From: Jejuia sp. UBA6058 | GTDB taxonomy: Bacteria > Bacteroidota > Bacteroidia > Flavobacteriales > Flavobacteriaceae | Reading direction: 5' to 3' | Assembly (NCBI GenBank): GCA_002428965.1 | Contig: DIYI01000018.1 | Span: 175,940 to 239,939 of the forward strand | Length of the DNA stretch: 64,000 nt | Part shown: piece after piece, positions 17,291-26,189 of the stretch | Layout of the letters: every line of letters starts with the position of its first letter | Position numbering within the stretch: the stretch's first letter is position 1 | The notes under the pieces: generated by a model | What the model was told of the DNA's origin: nothing | The model's input: only the letters and a program-made list of their open reading frames with translations | The model's database searches: none | Translations under genes and position numbers: made by a program

Positions 17291-17663
17291 AGGGCAAAAG
17301 TAACAAATTGCTTCAGGTTCTTTTGATATTCTATCCTTATTCAGGACTTTTTAAATAAAATTCAACAACTATTCTATATAAGCCCCATAACATATTAATG
17401 TTAAATTAATCAATAAGTTATGGAGTTTTCAATAATTCTTTCAAGTTTATTAATGCTTTTCATTTCTTTTTGATCATTAGCTAAAAAATCGTAATTATCT
17501 GTTTTACGAAAATTTAACTTTTTTATACTATGCTAGCATAGTATATTTGCAGGCCGAAATTTAAAATTTTCAAAAATCAATGTGACGCATTTCAAATACT
17601 GTGTCAGATAAAACACTTGGAAGTGGTTTAGCCCCATGTCAAATTAAATTAGCTATTAATAAA
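17291..17663. other. Intergenic region between mnmE and the STAS-like gene
   Basis: A 373-base gap. It holds a loose CCATAAC...GTTATGG inverted repeat at about 17385-17420 and the perfect palindrome and -7 element described separately. A GTG at 17601 is in frame with the next gene, but nothing else suggests coding. No RNA gene was recognised. Confidence 0.6.
17524..17545. promoter_or_regulatory. Perfect 22-bp palindrome at a promoter (unknown operator)
   Basis: The sequence TATACTATGCT followed by its exact reverse complement, with no spacer. It overlaps the start of a -7 element TATATTTG (17542-17549) directed at the downstream plus-strand gene. A symmetric site of this length over a promoter is expected for a dimeric repressor such as a MarR or TetR type. 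The regulator is not in view. Confidence 0.6.
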
Positions 17664-18080
17664 ATGAAAATTGTAAACTCTGATTTTGCAGATCAAATAT
17701 TGTTTTTTGTTCATAACCAACTAGGAAAGATTTTCTTTTTTAATCATGTTGCCGTTGTAGAGCTTGATGAAGGTATACATTTTAATATAAATAATGCCGA
17801 TATAATTATCAACGAATTAAAAAAATACTTTGCTGAAAGACCCTTTGGCGTTATAGCCAACAGGATAAATTCATATTCAGTAGATTTACTTGATACGCCT
17901 CGTTATAAAGAAAAAGTAAAAAACCTTAAAGCTTATGGTGTTGTTGGTCATAACCTTGCGGCCAAAATGAATGCAGAAATTGAAAACGACTTTTGCGAAG
18001 CCGCTAAAGTAGACTTTGAGGATCTGAATGAGGCCGTGTATAAAGTATACGAAAAAGTTAAGAATTATATGTTTTCATAG
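17664..18080 (+). CDS. Uncharacterised STAS/SpoIIAA-like protein
   Basis: A 138-residue soluble protein from the ATG at 17664. A GTG at 17601 in the same frame would add 21 residues of unconvincing sequence. Alternating short strands and helices, with FNINNADIIINELKKYF, PFGVIANRINSYSV and a C-terminal helix (FEDLNEAVYKVYEKVKNYM), resemble the small STAS/SEC14-like proteins that Bacteroidota encode in several copies. No catalytic or metal motif is visible. It is monocistronic, and its promoter carries a perfect 22-bp palindrome, so it is probably tightly controlled. The function is unknown. Confidence 0.55.
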   Translation: MKIVNSDFADQILFFVHNQLGKIFFFNHVAVVELDEGIHFNINNADIIINELKKYFAERPFGVIANRINSYSVDLLDTPRYKEKVKNLKAYGVVGHNLAAKMNAEIENDFCEAAKVDFEDLNEAVYKVYEKVKNYMFS

Positions 18081-18184
18081 TTGCAACTGACATATCAACA
18101 GAATACACTAATGTTTTTTCATAATTAACGATTTATTTGATGCCTTTTGATAATAGTTTTGAAGCTCAATAAATTAAAAGAGTC

Positions 18185-19393
18185 ATGAAAAAGCTTATCA
18201 AAAAAATCTATTTCAAGTGTTTGTTAGTAGGTGTTTTGCTTGTATTTACGAGCTGTAGTAATACCGAAGAGGGTAACACATCTGTCGAGGTTGATACGGA
18301 AAACCCTATTATTAACTGTCCAAATAACATTAGTATAGCCGTTGGAGCTACTGAAAGTAACCCCATAGTAGAGTACGACACTCCTGTTGGAATGGATAAT
18401 GTAAATGCCATAACTACCCAAGTTGAGGGTTTAGCTTCTGGGTCCGCTTTTCCTGAAGGTATTACTATTAATATATTTAAGGCTACGGATGCAGCTGGCA
18501 ATTCTGCTACTTGCAGTTTTGATGTTGTTGTTACTAGAAGTGCTCCAGCTGATGATTGGCCTTATTTTATTGGCAGTGATCCCACCCCATCCGGTAAAAC
18601 CTGGGAATTTATACCAGAATTAACAGACGAATTTGAGGGCACAGAAATAGATACTAAGTGGCACACAGAACCTGCTACCCACCCACACTTAAAATGGGTT
18701 GGACGATCACCTGCCATGTTCAGAAAAGAAAATGTTAAGCTCAATAATGGCGAATTAACCATTGAAGTCAATAAATTACCAGCACCTGTTACTGCTTCTG
18801 GTTGGGGCTTGAATGGAACACCTGTAGACTACACATTTTCTGGTGGTAATATAAGATCCTTAGTGACTACTAATGTAGGCAACTTCTATGAATGTAAAAT
18901 GAAAATGAATAAAACAGAGATGGGTGGTGGTTTCTGGTTAATGGGTTTCAATAATACTTGTGGTAAAAAACATGAAATTGATATTACTGAATCTGTGGGA
19001 ATAGAAAGTGAAACTATGGCTAGTTGGGCTAAAACGAGAGGTTGGACAGAAATTTATCATTCTAATTCTATTAGAAGAGAGGACAGTTGCGATTCAGACC
19101 AAGAGAGAGATAGTGACCATATAACGACCCCAACAAAAAATCATGAAAAATATTATGTTTACGGTTGTTGGAGAAAAAGTGCTACGGAATTACTCTTTTA
19201 TCTTGACGGAGAGTACCAATATACTTTAAATCCTCCTGTGCCTTTTGATCAAGAAATGTATTTACAATTTTCTATAGAAAGCTATGATTGGAATCCAATT
19301 CCTGCAAATGGAAGTTTTGTAGAAACTGCTAGTCAGGAGGATCGAACTACATATATTGAATACATTCGGTCCTTCAAACTAATTGATGAATAA
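18185..19393 (+). CDS. GH16 family glycoside hydrolase lipoprotein with HYR domain (copy A)
   Basis: A 402-residue protein. It has a lipoprotein signal (VLLVFTSC), then a HYR (hyalin-repeat) β-sandwich at about residues 38-118, then a GH16 domain at about 140-402. The GH16 catalytic motif ExDxxE is present as EIDITE (Glu264, Asp266, Glu269). The segment WVGRSPAMFRKENV resembles agarase/porphyranase-type GH16 enzymes acting on red-algal galactans. It would be a surface endo-hydrolase. A decayed paralogue and a second intact paralogue follow directly, so the locus arose by tandem duplication. The exact substrate is not deducible from the motifs. Confidence 0.85.
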   Translation: MKKLIKKIYFKCLLVGVLLVFTSCSNTEEGNTSVEVDTENPIINCPNNISIAVGATESNPIVEYDTPVGMDNVNAITTQVEGLASGSAFPEGITINIFKATDAAGNSATCSFDVVVTRSAPADDWPYFIGSDPTPSGKTWEFIPELTDEFEGTEIDTKWHTEPATHPHLKWVGRSPAMFRKENVKLNNGELTIEVNKLPAPVTASGWGLNGTPVDYTFSGGNIRSLVTTNVGNFYECKMKMNKTEMGGGFWLMGFNNTCGKKHEIDITESVGIESETMASWAKTRGWTEIYHSNSIRREDSCDSDQERDSDHITTPTKNHEKYYVYGCWRKSATELLFYLDGEYQYTLNPPVPFDQEMYLQFSIESYDWNPIPANGSFVETASQEDRTTYIEYIRSFKLIDE

Positions 19394-19426
19394 ATTAAAT
19401 TGTTTTAAAAAAGATACTAGGCCCGG

Positions 19427-19762
19427 GATAACATTTATCATTCTAATGCTATAAGAAGAAATGATGCTTGTCAAAATGATGATTTTATTGTATGACCTCC
19501 TACCAATAATCATGAAAAATATTATGTATATGGCTTTTGGAGAAAAAGTGCAACAGAATTGCTATTCTATCTAGATGGCTAATATCAATATACTTTGAAT
19601 CCTCCTATACCGTTTGATCAAGATATGCATATGCAGTTCTCTATTGAAAGCTACGATTGGAATCCTATTCCAGAAAATGGCAGTCAAGTTGAGTTAATGA
19701 GTTTAGAAGATAGAACCACTTATGTTGAGTATTTTAGGGCTTTTAAATTAATTGACAAATAG
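19427..19762 (+). pseudogene. GH16 C-terminal remnant with two in-frame stops
   Basis: In one continuous frame this stretch encodes DNIYHSNAIRRNDAC, then (stop) PPTNNHEKYYVYGFWRKSATELLFYLDG, (stop) YQYTLNPP and so on to KLIDK and a TAG. It is a close copy of the last 110 or so residues of GH16 copy A, interrupted by a TGA and a TAA. It has no start or catalytic motif. The first 20 or so bases match copy B (near 20752) exactly, while the rest follows copy A, which suggests a recombined or deleted third copy. Confidence 0.85.
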
Positions 19763-19916
19763 AGGTTTAAAATAATAGTTGTTTTTAGTATAACAGCTTG
19801 GTCATTACATTTCAGTAAAAAAGGGTTTTACTAAACAATTCATTTATTAGGTTATAAAGACCATATGTCTCTCAATAATCTGGACTTTTGGCGTTATTTC
19901 GAATCAAAAATTTAAA

Positions 19917-21098
19917 ATGACAACAAAAGCCACAAGTTTATTAAGTCTATTTTTAGTGTCATTCATTCTGCTAGGATGTAGTAGTAATGATGAAGGATCT
20001 ACTACGATTGAAGTTGATACGGAAAATCCTGTAATAAAATGTCCTGATAACATAACTATCACTATTGGAGCCACAGAGGCTAATCCAATTATTGATTACA
20101 TAACACCTGTTGGGACTGATAATGTTAATGCAATAACGAGTCAAATAGAAGGGTTGCCTTCGGGATCATCTTTCCCTGAAGGTGTAACAACCAATACTTT
20201 TAGAGCCGCAGATGCTGCGGGTAATTCTACTACATGCAGTTTTGATGTTATAGTTACGCGTGATGCTCCTGGCGCTAATACACCTTATTTTATTGGAAAT
20301 GATCCAACTCCTGCGGGAAAAAAGTGGGTGAAAGCCGAGGAACTATCAGATGAGTTCGACGGATCTTCATTGGATGATACCAAATGGCATAACAACCCAG
20401 CAACAGATCCTTTTCGTTGGTATGGTAGACCTCCGGCACTCTTCGATCCAGAAAACGTCTCAATAAGTGATGGAAATCTTTGTGTTACGGTATTAGAGTA
20501 CGACACACCAAAGACAGCAAATGGTCAAAGCTGGACTCATGGTGGTGCCATTCTAAGATCGAAAGCTATGGCAGGCCCAGGACAGTATTATGAAGCACGA
20601 ATGAAGGCTAATAGTACAGTTATGTCCTCTACATTCTGGATCGCCTTTCCGTTTAATTGTACTACTGGTCCTACTAGAAAACTTGAGTTGGACGTACAGG
20701 AATGTGTTGGCAGGGTACACAGTGGAACACAATCATGGGCGAGTGAATGGGATAACATTTATCATTCTAATACACGATTAAATTTCACTTGCGCTTCGAC
20801 AGAAACTACAACCTCACCTGCAAAAACGACTTTAAATGAAAAGAATCATTCTAGATATTTTGTATACGGTTGTTGGTGGAAATCTCCAACTGAGATAATC
20901 TTTTACTTAGATGGAGAGTATATGTACACCATAGATAATCCACCTAGTGATTTTGACATTGAGGGACATATAACAATGGCAATTGAAACTTATGATTGGA
21001 ATCCAATTGATGCCAACAATATTCTAAAAACGGGATCTGTTGAAGAACGTACAACGAAGTATGATTGGGTAAGAACCTGGAAGCTGGAAGACGAATAA
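19917..21098 (+). CDS. GH16 family glycoside hydrolase lipoprotein with HYR domain (copy B)
   Basis: A 393-residue paralogue of copy A. It has a lipoprotein signal (FILLGC), a HYR domain at about residues 34-114 and a GH16 domain at about 138-393. The catalytic motif is ELDVQE (Glu257, Asp259, Glu262). The segment WYGRPPALFDPENV and GGAILRSKAM with YYEARMKA and VMSSTFWIA are typical of agarase/porphyranase-like GH16. The HYR parts of the two copies are much more alike than their catalytic parts, so the enzymes have probably diverged in specificity. A strong hairpin terminator follows. Localisation is outer-membrane lipoprotein, probably surface exposed. Confidence 0.86.
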   Translation: MTTKATSLLSLFLVSFILLGCSSNDEGSTTIEVDTENPVIKCPDNITITIGATEANPIIDYITPVGTDNVNAITSQIEGLPSGSSFPEGVTTNTFRAADAAGNSTTCSFDVIVTRDAPGANTPYFIGNDPTPAGKKWVKAEELSDEFDGSSLDDTKWHNNPATDPFRWYGRPPALFDPENVSISDGNLCVTVLEYDTPKTANGQSWTHGGAILRSKAMAGPGQYYEARMKANSTVMSSTFWIAFPFNCTTGPTRKLELDVQECVGRVHSGTQSWASEWDNIYHSNTRLNFTCASTETTTSPAKTTLNEKNHSRYFVYGCWWKSPTEIIFYLDGEYMYTIDNPPSDFDIEGHITMAIETYDWNPIDANNILKTGSVEERTTKYDWVRTWKLEDE

Positions 21099-21127
21099 TT
21101 CACATTAAATTATATAAACCAAACGTT

Positions 21128-21157
21128 AAAAGCTGAACTCTATAGAGTTCAGCTTTT
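21128..21157. terminator. Bidirectional terminator between GH16 copy B and the CvfB-like gene
   Basis: Perfect 13-bp arms, AAAAGCTGAACTC and GAGTTCAGCTTTT, around TATA, followed by T residues on the plus strand and preceded by A residues. It serves two converging genes. Confidence 0.85.
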
Positions 21158-22000
21158 TTATGTTTTTATCAAATATATGCCTTCTAGTTTAATACTAATT
21201 TGTCGCTGTTTGTAAAGGTTTCCAATTGCTTTTTTAAAGCTTTTTTTACTCATTTGCAGCGTCTCCTTAATATCTTCAGGATCAGATTTATCTGTAAGAT
21301 TTAGAAAACCACCATTATCTTCTAATTCTTGAATAATTCGTTGCGCATTTGGTTCTATATTCCTAAAACCAATTTTTTCTAAAGAAATGTCTAGTTTATT
21401 GCCTTTTCTTATTTTTTTTACAATGCCCTTTAGTTTGTCGCCAACACTTATATCCCTATAAATACTATCCTTATAAATGAGCCCCAAATGCTTTTTATTA
21501 ACAATAACATTCCAACCAATGTCTGATGGATGCGATACTATTAAATCTACTTCCTCAAATTGTTCGACTGTGAGTACCTTATTATCTAAAAAACGATTTG
21601 TTTTGCTAGAAGCTACTAACCTATCCGTTTTTTCATCTAAATAGCAATACACCAAATACCAACCTCCAGGTTTCATTTTAAAAGCTTGTTCTTTAAATGG
21701 ACAAAATAATTCTTTTACCAGACCCCAATCTAAAAAAGCTCCAAAATCGGTGACTTGGTTACATCTTAAAAGCCCAAACTCACCTTTTTTAATGTATGGC
21801 ATATCTGTAGAGGCCACAAGGCGCTCCTTGTTATCTAGATATACAAATACATCAATTTTGTCCCAAATTTTAAATTGTGTGGGAACATAGCGATTAGGCA
21901 GCAGCACTTCTTCATCATTATCATCTATCAAATAAACGCCATGATCGGTTTCACGAAGAATTTCTAAAGTATTTATCTCTCCTAATTTCATAGGTTGCAA
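21158..22000 (-). CDS. S1-like RNA-binding protein, CvfB family
   Basis: A 280-residue protein of CvfB type. It consists of successive S1-like OB domains (KLGEINTLEILRETDHGVYL, then GEFGLLRCNQVTDFGAFLDWG, then VGDKLKGIVKKIRKGNKLDISL) and a C-terminal winged-helix part (LQMSKKSFKKAIGNLYKQRQI). An alternative ATG at 21991 (MKLGEIN) is equally likely or better. CvfB proteins bind RNA in the cytoplasm and affect expression of several genes. The target here is unknown. The gene converges on GH16 copy B and shares its terminator. Confidence 0.85.
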   Translation of the reverse strand: MQPMKLGEINTLEILRETDHGVYLIDDNDEEVLLPNRYVPTQFKIWDKIDVFVYLDNKERLVASTDMPYIKKGEFGLLRCNQVTDFGAFLDWGLVKELFCPFKEQAFKMKPGGWYLVYCYLDEKTDRLVASSKTNRFLDNKVLTVEQFEEVDLIVSHPSDIGWNVIVNKKHLGLIYKDSIYRDISVGDKLKGIVKKIRKGNKLDISLEKIGFRNIEPNAQRIIQELEDNGGFLNLTDKSDPEDIKETLQMSKKSFKKAIGNLYKQRQISIKLEGIYLIKT

Positions 22001-22042
22001 AGGTAAAATTTTAAGAGTGCCTACTACGTAAATAAGTATAAA

Positions 22043-22068
22043 AAAAGCGTTGACATTGCAACGCTTTT
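22043..22068 (-). terminator. Terminator of the DUF2853 gene
   Basis: Arms AAAAGCGTTG and CAACGCTTTT pair perfectly around a 6-base loop, with a T-run on the minus strand. It lies between the DUF2853 stop and the CvfB-like start. Confidence 0.8.
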
Positions 22069-22089
22069 AAGATATATTGAAACTTTCTA

Positions 22090-22428
22090 TTAATAAACAG
22101 ACTCCTTCCCGAAATGCTTAGTTAATAAATAGTATACCACAGCTCTGTATTTGTTACGGTTTGATTTTCCATAAGTTTCCATAACGGCATCAATGGCACC
22201 ATCTAAATCATCGCTAGCGCTTAAACCTAATTTTTTAATTAAGAAGTTATTTTTTACTGTATCTAATTCAGATTGATCTGATCCTGATACTGTAGAGGCA
22301 TCAGCATTATAAATTGATGGTCCACAGCCTATGGTGACTTTAGTTAGTAAATCCATATCAGCGTCAACACCACATTTTTCTTTTAAATCTGCAGCATATT
22401 TTGCAATAAGCTCGTCACGTTTACTCAT
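22090..22428 (-). CDS. DUF2853 family protein
   Basis: A 112-residue soluble protein beginning MSKRDELIAKYAADLKEK and ending with YRAVVYYLLTKHFGKESVY, which match DUF2853. It is helical and acidic, with no known catalytic motif. The family is widespread in Bacteroidota and Proteobacteria and has no established function. It has its own terminator and an AT-rich upstream gap to menD, so it is probably monocistronic. Confidence 0.85.
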   Translation of the reverse strand: MSKRDELIAKYAADLKEKCGVDADMDLLTKVTIGCGPSIYNADASTVSGSDQSELDTVKNNFLIKKLGLSASDDLDGAIDAVMETYGKSNRNKYRAVVYYLLTKHFGKESVY

Positions 22429-22514
22429 GATAAAAAGTGTTTTTTAGGTTAATAATTAATTTCTTAAATATAGTTATTTTTTAGACACATTAACTTTTGT
22501 TAAGTCACATTCTG

Positions 22515-24284
22515 TCACTGAATAAAGTTAAAATATTCTAAAAGTATGCTATCATTTAAGCGTGTAGGTGTAAAAATCTCGAGTAATTTTGGTTTTTCGG
22601 AGGTTTCAAAGAACGTTTCTAGAGCTGAGGATAATTCTTTTTCAGACGCAGCTGTTTCATATTCAAAACCAAACATATCACATAAGTGTTTTGCATTTAA
22701 ATTATGCTGTGTTTCAAAATAAGTATCAAAATTTTCAGTGTTTTTATGTCCTGATAGAATCCTAAAAATACCACCACCTTGGTTATTTAAAACAATAATT
22801 CTGAAGTTATTGGGGACATAGTTATTCCAAAGGGCGTTGCTATCATAAAAAAAGCTTAAATCTCCTGTAATGAATGTTGCTCTTTTTTCTGAAGCCACTG
22901 CAAATCCAATAGCTGTAGATGTACTTCCATCAATACCGCTTGTACCTCTATTGCAGAATATATCTATTGTTTTATTCATTTTGAATAACTGCGTGTAACG
23001 AATGGTAGAACTGTTACCTACTTGTAAAACAGATTGTTTTGGAAGTGCTTTTAAAACAATATCAAACACTTTAAAATCGCTAAAAGGTATCTCATTTATG
23101 TAGGTCTCATGACGTTTTAAACGGTGTTTCTTAATCTTAGTCCAAAACTCCTTGTAGTCGCTTTTTTTATGATGCGTTAATTGGGGAAGAAACGTTTCAA
23201 AAAAGTGTTGTGGTGATGTTTCAATATGCTGGGACAAACAAAAGAAAGTATCATTAGCTTTCTTTTCATCAATATGCCAATGTGCTTTGGGTTTAAATTT
23301 TCTTAGTAGTGCTTTTATCTTTTTAGAAACGATTAACCCTCCAAACGTTAATAAAATTTCAGGCTGTAAATCTTTTTGTTCGTCTTCTGATAAAGGCGCA
23401 ATAATTTGGTCTATACTAGGAAAGAAACTTTTATGATGCAGGTTGGATGTAGTTTCGGTAAATACAATAACACTATCATCTTCCGCCAATTCTTCTAAAA
23501 AGGTTTCATCTATGTCATCAGGATAATTCACACCAACCAAAATCATTTTTTTAGAAGCTGCCATCCAATCTTCTACACATTCTTTTAGGACCAAACTATC
23601 AACAATCTTATTTTTTTCCTTAGGTGCAGTGTTTTCTGGATGTACTGATAATTCTGCAACTCTTTCATACAAGGGCTCATCAAAAGGTATATTGATATGA
23701 ACTGGTCCATTTTTTAAGAGTGCCAAATTTATAGCCGTATTAATCTCATGTTCGTTATGCTCTTGAATGTCTTTTTGAAGTCCTAAGAAACGTTCTAACT
23801 TATTCTCAATACTTTTAATAATGGGTAACTCTTCTGAAATAGGTACATTTTTTTCATCATTTAGATCCAGCTTCAAATTAGCTGAATATAAAATATGACT
23901 TTCATAAACGTTCTTTTGGTTTATGGTCTGTCCATCACCAATCCCAATTAAATGCTTTGGTCTATCTGCAGAAAGCACTACAAGAGGTATATCACTATAA
24001 AACGCTTCTGCAACTGCTGGATAATAATTTAATAGTGCACTTCCTGAGGTACATACCAAAGCCGTTGGAGCTGTGGTTTGTTGTGCTATTCCAAGTGCAA
24101 AAAAAGCTGCGCAACGCTCATCTACAATACTATAACATTTAAAAAAATCGTCGTGCGTAAAACCAATTGTTAATGGTGCGTTCCGGCTACCTGGAGAGAT
24201 AATAATATGTTTTATACTTTTTGATTTGCATAATTGAATTACAGTTTGTGCTAGGGGAATTTTAGGATAGGTCATCAACTTCAT
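22515..24284 (-). CDS. menD: 2-succinyl-5-enolpyruvyl-6-hydroxy-3-cyclohexene-1-carboxylate synthase MenD
   Basis: A 589-residue thiamine-diphosphate enzyme of menaquinone synthesis. It joins isochorismate and 2-oxoglutarate. Conserved parts are IISPGSRNAPLTIGF near the N-terminus, CTSGSALLNYYPAVAEA, FCNRGTSGIDGSTSTAIGFA and GDLSFFYDSNALWN (ThDP-Mg site), then NNQGGGIFRIL. A later in-frame ATG (24275) may be the real start, giving MTYPKIPLAQ. It is 39 bases after menF on the same strand, in pathway order. Confidence 0.95.
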   Translation of the reverse strand: MKLMTYPKIPLAQTVIQLCKSKSIKHIIISPGSRNAPLTIGFTHDDFFKCYSIVDERCAAFFALGIAQQTTAPTALVCTSGSALLNYYPAVAEAFYSDIPLVVLSADRPKHLIGIGDGQTINQKNVYESHILYSANLKLDLNDEKNVPISEELPIIKSIENKLERFLGLQKDIQEHNEHEINTAINLALLKNGPVHINIPFDEPLYERVAELSVHPENTAPKEKNKIVDSLVLKECVEDWMAASKKMILVGVNYPDDIDETFLEELAEDDSVIVFTETTSNLHHKSFFPSIDQIIAPLSEDEQKDLQPEILLTFGGLIVSKKIKALLRKFKPKAHWHIDEKKANDTFFCLSQHIETSPQHFFETFLPQLTHHKKSDYKEFWTKIKKHRLKRHETYINEIPFSDFKVFDIVLKALPKQSVLQVGNSSTIRYTQLFKMNKTIDIFCNRGTSGIDGSTSTAIGFAVASEKRATFITGDLSFFYDSNALWNNYVPNNFRIIVLNNQGGGIFRILSGHKNTENFDTYFETQHNLNAKHLCDMFGFEYETAASEKELSSALETFFETSEKPKLLEIFTPTRLNDSILLEYFNFIQ

Positions 24285-24323
24285 AATCTTATTGCAAAAT
24301 TACGAAATAGACGAAAATTATTT

Positions 24324-25445
24324 TTACTGTAACGCCTTTTTAATAACCATAGATTTTAAAACAGTTTCCTCCCACTCTAGTTCTGGATTAGAATCTGAAG
24401 TAATACCTCCACCAACATAAATTAATGCTTTATCCTCCTTAATTTGCATGCATCTAAGGTTTACGTAAAGTTGAGTGCTTCTTTGTTTCAACGCGTATGC
24501 CCTATTTTCTATATTGCGATTACCAATTCGTGGTTTTACATCTACATCAAAGTTCAACTCTCCTAAAAAACCTGTGTAGAATTCACGATCATAATTTTCA
24601 TTTTTCAAAATAAATTTCATGGCTTTCTCTTTAGGTGAACCACAAACTGCTGGTGTAGGGTGTAAACTATATAACAGTTCCTTTAGATTAACATTTTTAT
24701 CTTTTAGATGTCCTTTGATGTCCGTTTTTAGATGTAAAAGATTTCCAGATTTTACAGTTTGTACATCTGAAATTTGAATATTATCAATAGTTGTTTTAAT
24801 ATTTTTTAGAATGAAATCTGTTACAAATTGTTGTTCTTTTAGCTCTTTTTCTTGCCATGTTACATTTAATGTGCTTTGGTAATTCTGTGTTCCTGCCAGC
24901 GCCATAATTGAGAAATTACGACCTTCAATTTTTAATAAAGTTTCAGGAGTTGCACCTAACCACAAACCAACTTTTGGATGATACCACATGTATACAAAAG
25001 CTGATGGGTAGTTTTTAATTAATTTTTGAAATACTGCGAAAACCTTCTTCTTATGGAACTTTGAAGTTTTCACTCTAGAAAGTACAACTTTATCAAACTT
25101 ACCTTTTTCAATGGCCGCAATACCTTTTTTTACAAGATTTATATGGAAGGGTTTCTGTTCTTTATCCTCTTTTGAAGCCTTACTTTCACTTATTTCCGTA
25201 CCACCTTCTTCAAATGAAAATGAGCTTTTTATAGTTTCGGATTTCGAAATTGGTATGATTATACTATCCTCTTTAACATCAAATGGAGAAAACACAAAAC
25301 CACTTTCACTAAAATCTAGGTCTATATTAAGTTCATCATCATTTTGCAAAATTGCTTTTACTTCTGACGCTTTAGGTTTTCTATAAATTACAAAGGGGAG
25401 CTGCTCACTAAAATGTTGCTTAACTCGATTAAAAAAGTGTTGCAA
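24324..25445 (-). CDS. menF: Isochorismate synthase (MenF/EntC type)
   Basis: A 373-residue chorismate-utilising enzyme. Diagnostic parts are KVVLSRVKTSKF, YMWYHPKVGLWLGATPE, ALAGTQ, LHPTPAVCGSPKEKA and YTGFLGEL with a final YVGGGITSDSNPELEWEETVLKS. It converts chorismate to isochorismate for menaquinone. The gene is four bases after the thioesterase and directly precedes menD, so these three form a menaquinone operon. Salicylate or siderophore use is unlikely, as no such genes are near. Confidence 0.93.
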   Translation of the reverse strand: MQHFFNRVKQHFSEQLPFVIYRKPKASEVKAILQNDDELNIDLDFSESGFVFSPFDVKEDSIIIPISKSETIKSSFSFEEGGTEISESKASKEDKEQKPFHINLVKKGIAAIEKGKFDKVVLSRVKTSKFHKKKVFAVFQKLIKNYPSAFVYMWYHPKVGLWLGATPETLLKIEGRNFSIMALAGTQNYQSTLNVTWQEKELKEQQFVTDFILKNIKTTIDNIQISDVQTVKSGNLLHLKTDIKGHLKDKNVNLKELLYSLHPTPAVCGSPKEKAMKFILKNENYDREFYTGFLGELNFDVDVKPRIGNRNIENRAYALKQRSTQLYVNLRCMQIKEDKALIYVGGGITSDSNPELEWEETVLKSMVIKKALQ

Positions 25446-25449
25446 GGTC

Positions 25450-25875
25450 TTATTTTTTTCTGGGTAAGGAAATCGTAGTTAGTTTACAATGTGAAACTAA
25501 ATTACCTTCTGCGTCAGTTACTTTAATTTCAAACAATTGAGTAGTTCTTCCTTTATGGATAAACTTAGCTTTGGCATAGACATAACCTTCCTTTATACTC
25601 TTTACGTGATTAGCACTAATTTCAATACCACGAACAAAAACATCTTTTTGATTAAAAAGTAACTCTGCAGCAAAACTACCGGTGGTTTCTGCCAAAGCAA
25701 CCGTAGCTCCTCCATGAAGCACACCATCTGGCTGGTACACCCGCTTATTAACTGGCATTCTACCTATAACAAAGTCATCACCAAAATCAACCATTTCTAT
25801 CTCTAATGTCTCCATTAAAGTGTTTTTTGTAATAGCGTTAGCCCGTTTTAGTATTTCTTCTTTTGAAATTTGCAT
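25450..25875 (-). CDS. Hotdog-fold thioesterase (PaaI/MenI type)
   Basis: A 141-residue hotdog protein. YQPDGVLHGGATVALAETTGSFAAELLF carries the catalytic GGxxxxLxE region of PaaI/EntH-like thioesterases. It leads the menF-menD operon and stops four bases before menF. By context it is the 1,4-dihydroxy-2-naphthoyl-CoA thioesterase of menaquinone synthesis, a role that PaaI-type proteins fill in several bacteria. Activity on another aromatic acyl-CoA cannot be excluded. Confidence 0.85.
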   Translation of the reverse strand: MQISKEEILKRANAITKNTLMETLEIEMVDFGDDFVIGRMPVNKRVYQPDGVLHGGATVALAETTGSFAAELLFNQKDVFVRGIEISANHVKSIKEGYVYAKAKFIHKGRTTQLFEIKVTDAEGNLVSHCKLTTISLPRKK

Positions 25876-26131
25876 TAAACTATTTTGTGATTTTAAATTG
25901 TAAAAATACGAAATGCTAATAATCTTAAAAAACAGATAATTTTAAGTTGTCGCCCAGAAACTTAAGCGAATTCTATATGAAAGTATAAAATAAAAACAAG
26001 TTTTCAATGTACTACTGCATACACAAATTATTTACTTGAAGTGTATCGAATTAAAATATTTTTAGAAGTATTACGTCCGTTAGAATTAAGAAGTATACAA
26101 AAGTCAAATAACGTATCTATCATAACAAAAA
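25876..26131. other. Intergenic gap between the thioesterase gene and a terminator
   Basis: AT-rich sequence with scattered stops in all frames. No promoter pair, small ORF or RNA fold was recognised beyond the terminator at its right end. Confidence 0.5.
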
Positions 26132-26158
26132 AAGGTTGAGATCAACAATCTCAACCTT
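26132..26158 (-). terminator. Terminator of the T9SS β-helix protein gene
   Basis: Arms AAGGTTGAGA and TCTCAACCTT pair perfectly around TCAACAA, with a T-run on the minus strand just past the gene's stop. Confidence 0.85.
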
Positions 26159-26189
26159 CACTAAAATGCTATTTAGGAATAATTCTTAT

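Noticed and set aside
18079..18090. GTTGCAAC at the end of the STAS-like gene
   Set aside because: Short 8-bp palindrome without the 3-base spacer and not at a promoter.
18185..21098. GH16 cluster as a mobile element or genomic island
   Set aside because: No integrase, transposase, flanking repeats or tRNA are visible; tandem duplication explains the pattern.
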